Assembly (NCBI RefSeq): GCF_050436995.1
Contig: NC_134749.1
Span: forward strand, 13,782,001 to 13,846,000
Reading direction: 5' to 3'
Source of the DNA: Anticarsia gemmatalis
Taxonomy: Eukaryota; Arthropoda; Insecta; Lepidoptera; Erebidae
Length of the DNA stretch: 64,000 nt
Shown here: positions 60,553-64,000 of the stretch, piece by piece
How positions within the stretch are numbered: position 1 is the stretch's first letter
Layout: the number at the start of each line of letters is the position of its first letter
Translations under genes and position numbers: made by a program
Notes under the pieces: generated by a model
Database searches by the model: none
Told to the model about the DNA's origin: nothing
Seen by the model: only the letters and a program-made list of their open reading frames with translations

Positions 60553-61050
60553 ACATATATCGCATTTCAACCTAAATCTGTATTTCTGTAAAAACACATT
60601 CGTTCATTATTTATTTCCAAGAAAAGCTGAACAAATCTAGACTTTATGAAATAATTAAATATTTGAGACACAGATGTCTTAAGATATATCAGAAAGTTTC
60701 CTTAGTATTTCATGCCTCCACTGTCAAACATTTTGTAATAAGATTTATATGTTTTCTGAGAGCTAAGAACAGGGCTAATTCGTTTTCCTACCAGTTAAGG
60801 ATAATTATCATGTATACGAGTCGTATAAGTCTCTAATCTATATTAATGTACTACGATATAAATAATAATTTTATGTGAATATAAATTTTAAGGCACGCTT
60901 TTTTTCTTTGTAGAAAACCATTAGTAGCCGCGAATTCTTTGCATTGATGACGTAATAGACGTGTTTCTCAGGTGACTGGTCGTAAGAAACCGGTCAGTCT
61001 CATTATGGCATGTTTTTGAGGATGAAAACATGTGCAGGTCCTACTCAAAA

Positions 61051-61339
61051 GCCACCTTTACACACACACTCTATCGCGCTTGAAACAATAATCGCGAGTG
61101 AAAGAGCGCGCGTTCAAGGGGAAAGGAAAGACCACGCGTCGCGCTCATCCGGAAGAAAATCGCGAGTGAAGAGCGCGCAGGCTTTTCCGCGAGTTCTACA
61201 GTCAATCTGCGTCGGTAGTTCGGTTGGACACCAACTAAATAACGGCGTTATAGAGATGTTTAACAAATAAATAAATAATAATAAAATAATAATCCTGCAC
61301 GCTCCTAAGAACCTGCGATAGTGTGAGTGTAAAGCTGGC
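61051..61339. mobile_element. CpG-rich MITE in the 3' flank
   Basis: The imperfect ends GCCACCTTTACACACACACT and AGTGTGAGTGTAAAGCTGGC are inverted. The interior has a repeated word, ATCGCGAGTGAA.GAGCGCG, and is much richer in CG than its surroundings. The long open frame across it is a by-product of that composition. Confidence 0.6.
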
Positions 61340-61646
61340 TATTGGGATAAGGACAAGATAAAAAAAGAGCTAACATACGTTACGTACAATTTTCAGTTCT
61401 TTCACTATTAAAATAATCAGTGTCATTGAATATAATATATTATAATGATAGAAACTATTAATCTTGTACATAATATTACATGTATAAAAAGCTAATTAAA
61501 TAACGTCTATAGTAAAAAATAAGACAAAATTTTATCAAGATACTCGGACCAAGTGTATATAATGCTTGTAAATGTTTAAACATAAGTGAATGTTAGATTT
61601 TTTTATAATAAATGTGATACTAATATATAAAATTATATGGAGATGA

Positions 61647-61652
61647 AATAAA
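61647..61652 (+). terminator. Distal poly(A) signal candidate
   Basis: AATAAA is followed within 20-45 nt by a T/G-rich run (TTGTTTTATGTTTTATTTGG), the usual arrangement of a cleavage site. This is the better candidate for the receptor mRNA end. Confidence 0.4.
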
Positions 61653-61754
61653 TATACTTATTCTGATTTGTTTTATGTTTTATTTGGTTCCACTACTACA
61701 CATTAAAACAGACTACATTAGGCCAAACATATAAGCTATTTTACAGAATTATCA

Positions 61755-61920
61755 GTAACACGATTCTCTACTACTACCGACGTCCGACAACAAACATAAT
61801 GTTGTACGTAAACTGATCAGCGTCTCTAACGAGCGGCGTGGGAACTATTTTAGCAATACATTTTAAAATTAGCAACTTTCGATATTCAAAACTACGAACT
61901 GTAGAGAATCATGCTACAGA
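61755..61920 (+). mobile_element. MITE M1 copy 10
   Basis: Full-length, from CAGTAACACGATTCTCTAC to GTAGAGAATCATGCTACAG. Confidence 0.75.
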
Positions 61921-63190
61921 AATGGACGATTCTAGAAAAATAACAATTACTTTTAAACAATTATATTCCGTTCTAGTTTTAATATAGGTACGTTAACAGA
62001 ATACAATTTATAACCAACGGTAATAATTATTTTGAGAGAAACAATTATTATACCGATTTATCTTTTCACACAACCCTTTATCTTTTCTCACATTGGTAAT
62101 TTGATAACCACCAAAGTCTCGTATCTCAAAATACTAATATAAAAAATAATAACGAAATTTCAATAAATAAAAGCGTAAAAAAGAAAATTCCACTATATTC
62201 TAAGAATTATTTATTAAACAACGAAGTTCGGAATATTCTAGAAAAACTTTTGATGTCACTGTGAAATCAAAGTCATTGTATCTGAAAGAAAAAATGTTAT
62301 TTCTCGATAACCACAAAATTTGGAATAATTTAAGGTCTCTCTCATTTTCTGTCTGACTTTTTCCAGTAAATATAATTTAAAAAACCATACTGAGTGCCAA
62401 AATGCTGATAAGGTTTCTATAAAAAATATTGCCAAGTATATAATGACGAGAAAATCATTTACTTCACTAATTTTAATGGATTTCAGACCCTTATTTCCTA
62501 AGACTGAGTCACTTACAAAACAAAATTCCTGTCAACTTTGTAGGCGACATAAAGTGGCGTCTTTAATTTATTTATTGAACAGTTCGGTACAACCACTTAT
62601 CCCCGGTTTCTGAGGTACATTTGACGGTAGTTTATCTATTCAATAGCGTTTAAACTCATAAAGATCTTAATGTCCTAAGAAACCGGGCATTGTTACTTTA
62701 TTCGACTTGCATAATAGTATGAATTACTGGACAAATCTATATATTATGCGTACTGACATACACCGTTAATTTTACCGGACACCTCGCACTTATTGCCAAT
62801 TTAAGGCCTGCACAGATGGTATTCTCCTAACAGTCCTAACAGTGAATGTTTCTTATATAGGTATGTATAACAGTTAAGATTTCTTATAATTTTACAAATA
62901 ACGTAAAGTATTTTATGACAAAAAGCTCTTTGAAAAATAACGAAAATTGAAATAGCCAACTGAAATAACTGTCACTTATACAACCCATTAGGTAAGTAAA
63001 ACAATGAACAAGTGCAATGTTTCAAAGTTTTATACCGTGCTCTTGTTCTAGCGGTCTTCCATGTACTTTCTTGATTAAAACAACAAGTTTCTTCCTTAAC
63101 TAATGTTTGCACTCAAGTATTACATCACTCTGTAGAATTTCTGTTTAAAAATTAACTTGGCTTGTTGGAGAATACCTATAACAAAAACAT

Positions 63191-63256
63191 ATAACCCATT
63201 ACTGTCCCACTTCTGGTCAAGGGTTTCCACCCTTTATAAAGGAGGGGACTTTGCAT
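63191..63256 (-). mobile_element. LINE tail, family C fragment
   Basis: ATAACCCATTACTGTCCCAC then GGTCAAGGGTTTCCACCC. Confidence 0.6.
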
Positions 63257-63841
63257 AATTTCAAGAACAGTGTTAAAGAACTTTCTTTTACAACAAGTAA
63301 TAATTTAATCGGTATTAGTAATGTTTTATTTCTTAACAAACTAGGGAGTGCAGCTGTGCAGCATTTTTCAATGTCGAATATTAATCCCTATGGATAATAA
63401 TAAAACGAGTAGACCTTTACAATACTAACAGAGATACACACATGGATATGCGCTTTGTTTTTTTTAATGTATGTGCAAATATAGGTAATATTTTACGGTA
63501 GTTTTGTCTAAGTGTTGTGCGAAAGTCATAACCAGAAATATATTATATATTAATCTTCCTTACAGAAAGAAGCCTTTCAACTTTGCTACCTCATCCCAAA
63601 GCAATCAGGCCTGCCAACTATTACATCGTGAAAGATCGGCAAAAGTCGGCAAAGCTCGGCAGCTGTCGTCGTAATCCCAGTTCGTATAGAAGCCATCATG
63701 TTACTAATCAAGATGAATTATCTGTACAAGGAGTTTTGTAGACAAGCGACTTTTTGCTGTCGACTTTAAAATATCAAAGAAAGTGTGTTGCTAGTATAAG
63801 TGTGTTCTATAGTCTAATGCTACACAAGGATTGACGGTATA

Positions 63842-63918
63842 ATGTTTTTTTTTATATCAGTTTTTTGGCTTTTCGGACAGGTTGTCGCGGCTATCAGCAT
63901 CAATAAGACTAAGCTAAG
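63842..63918 (+). CDS. Possible first coding exon with signal peptide
   Basis: An ATG opens MFFFISVFWLFGQVVAAISI then NKTKLR, directly followed by a donor-like G|GTAAAT at 63919. A start, a hydrophobic stretch, and a small-residue Ala-Ala site before a polar region together look like a secretory signal peptide on a first exon. It leaves in phase 2. The rest of the gene would be outside the window. Chance is a real alternative, because poly-T supplies the Phe residues. Confidence 0.35.
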
Positions 63919-64000
63919 GTAAATATTATTAGTAAAAACCTCTTACTTAAAAGTTCCGTTACTCACACATAGACATTAAAAAATAATAACACTATCACAC

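Larger units (their letters stand above)
59982..61670 (+). other. 3' UTR and downstream flank of the GPCR gene
   Basis: The sequence becomes AT-rich right after the stop. It starts with a degenerate 22-nt repeat array (60044-60137), has a first AATAAA at 60547, contains a CpG-rich MITE (61051-61339), and reaches a stronger AATAAA plus T/G-rich downstream element near 61647. The true end is not known from sequence alone. Confidence 0.5.
61671..63841. other. Intergenic flank
   Basis: It contains a MITE copy (61755-61920) and a LINE tail (63191-63256). A stretch at 63567-63673 is preceded by an acceptor-like CTTCCTTACAG and open for 35 codons, ending in TAA; it could be a small exon or chance. 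The rest shows nothing recognisable. Confidence 0.6.

Noticed and set aside
61010..61270. 86-codon + strand open frame
   Set aside because: It is produced by the CpG-rich interior of a MITE with inverted ends at 61051-61339.

Overview
The window looks like nuclear DNA of a moth or butterfly, most likely a noctuid-type moth. It is AT-rich, has GT-AG introns, and carries many transposon families typical of Lepidoptera: Lep1-like Helitrons, tRNA-derived SINEs, 3' tails of non-LTR elements with GAA-type ends, and MITEs. There is no sign of bacterial genes, operons or CRISPR. The species call is inference from repeat style only.

One gene dominates. On the + strand, eight exons between 3370 and 59981 join in a consistent reading frame (all GT-AG, all phases agree) into 371 residues of a class A (rhodopsin-family) G protein-coupled receptor of neuropeptide type. 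Visible landmarks are TM2 with NLSAADLL, the TM3 cysteine, a DRW variant of the DRY motif, the ECL2 cysteine, TM5 with its proline, CWMP in TM6, NPIVY in TM7, and a two-exon cytoplasmic tail. The N-terminus and TM1 are not in the window and should lie upstream; the first visible exon starts in phase 2. Introns are 4.6 to 12.1 kb, so about 2% of the locus is coding. I do not recognise the exact orthologue. It looks like a peptide receptor of the broad SIFamide/NPFF/galanin-like set.

Layout: 1-3369 is a repeat-bearing upstream flank or intron. 3370-59981 holds the receptor exons and seven large introns packed with mobile elements. 59982 to about 61670 is the 3' UTR, with a 22-nt repeat array, two poly(A) signal choices and a CpG-rich MITE. 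From 61671 to 64000 is intergenic, ending with a possible first coding exon of a second + strand gene with a signal peptide (63842-63918). A decayed transposon protein lies antisense in intron 4 (31897-32954).

The most notable non-gene structures are: a 476-bp inverted repeat with about 195-bp arms in the last intron; a hAT-like element with an exact 8-bp target duplication; two different TA-flanked terminal-inverted-repeat elements; a roughly ten-copy MITE family that includes a fold-back copy and a copy split by a retrotransposon tail; abutting head-to-tail Helitrons; two Helitrons over 1 kb with intact TC/CTAG ends; and several near-perfect short hairpins. No clearly novel biological system was found. 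The most interesting gene-level points are the DRW receptor and possible intron-retention isoforms of its tail.
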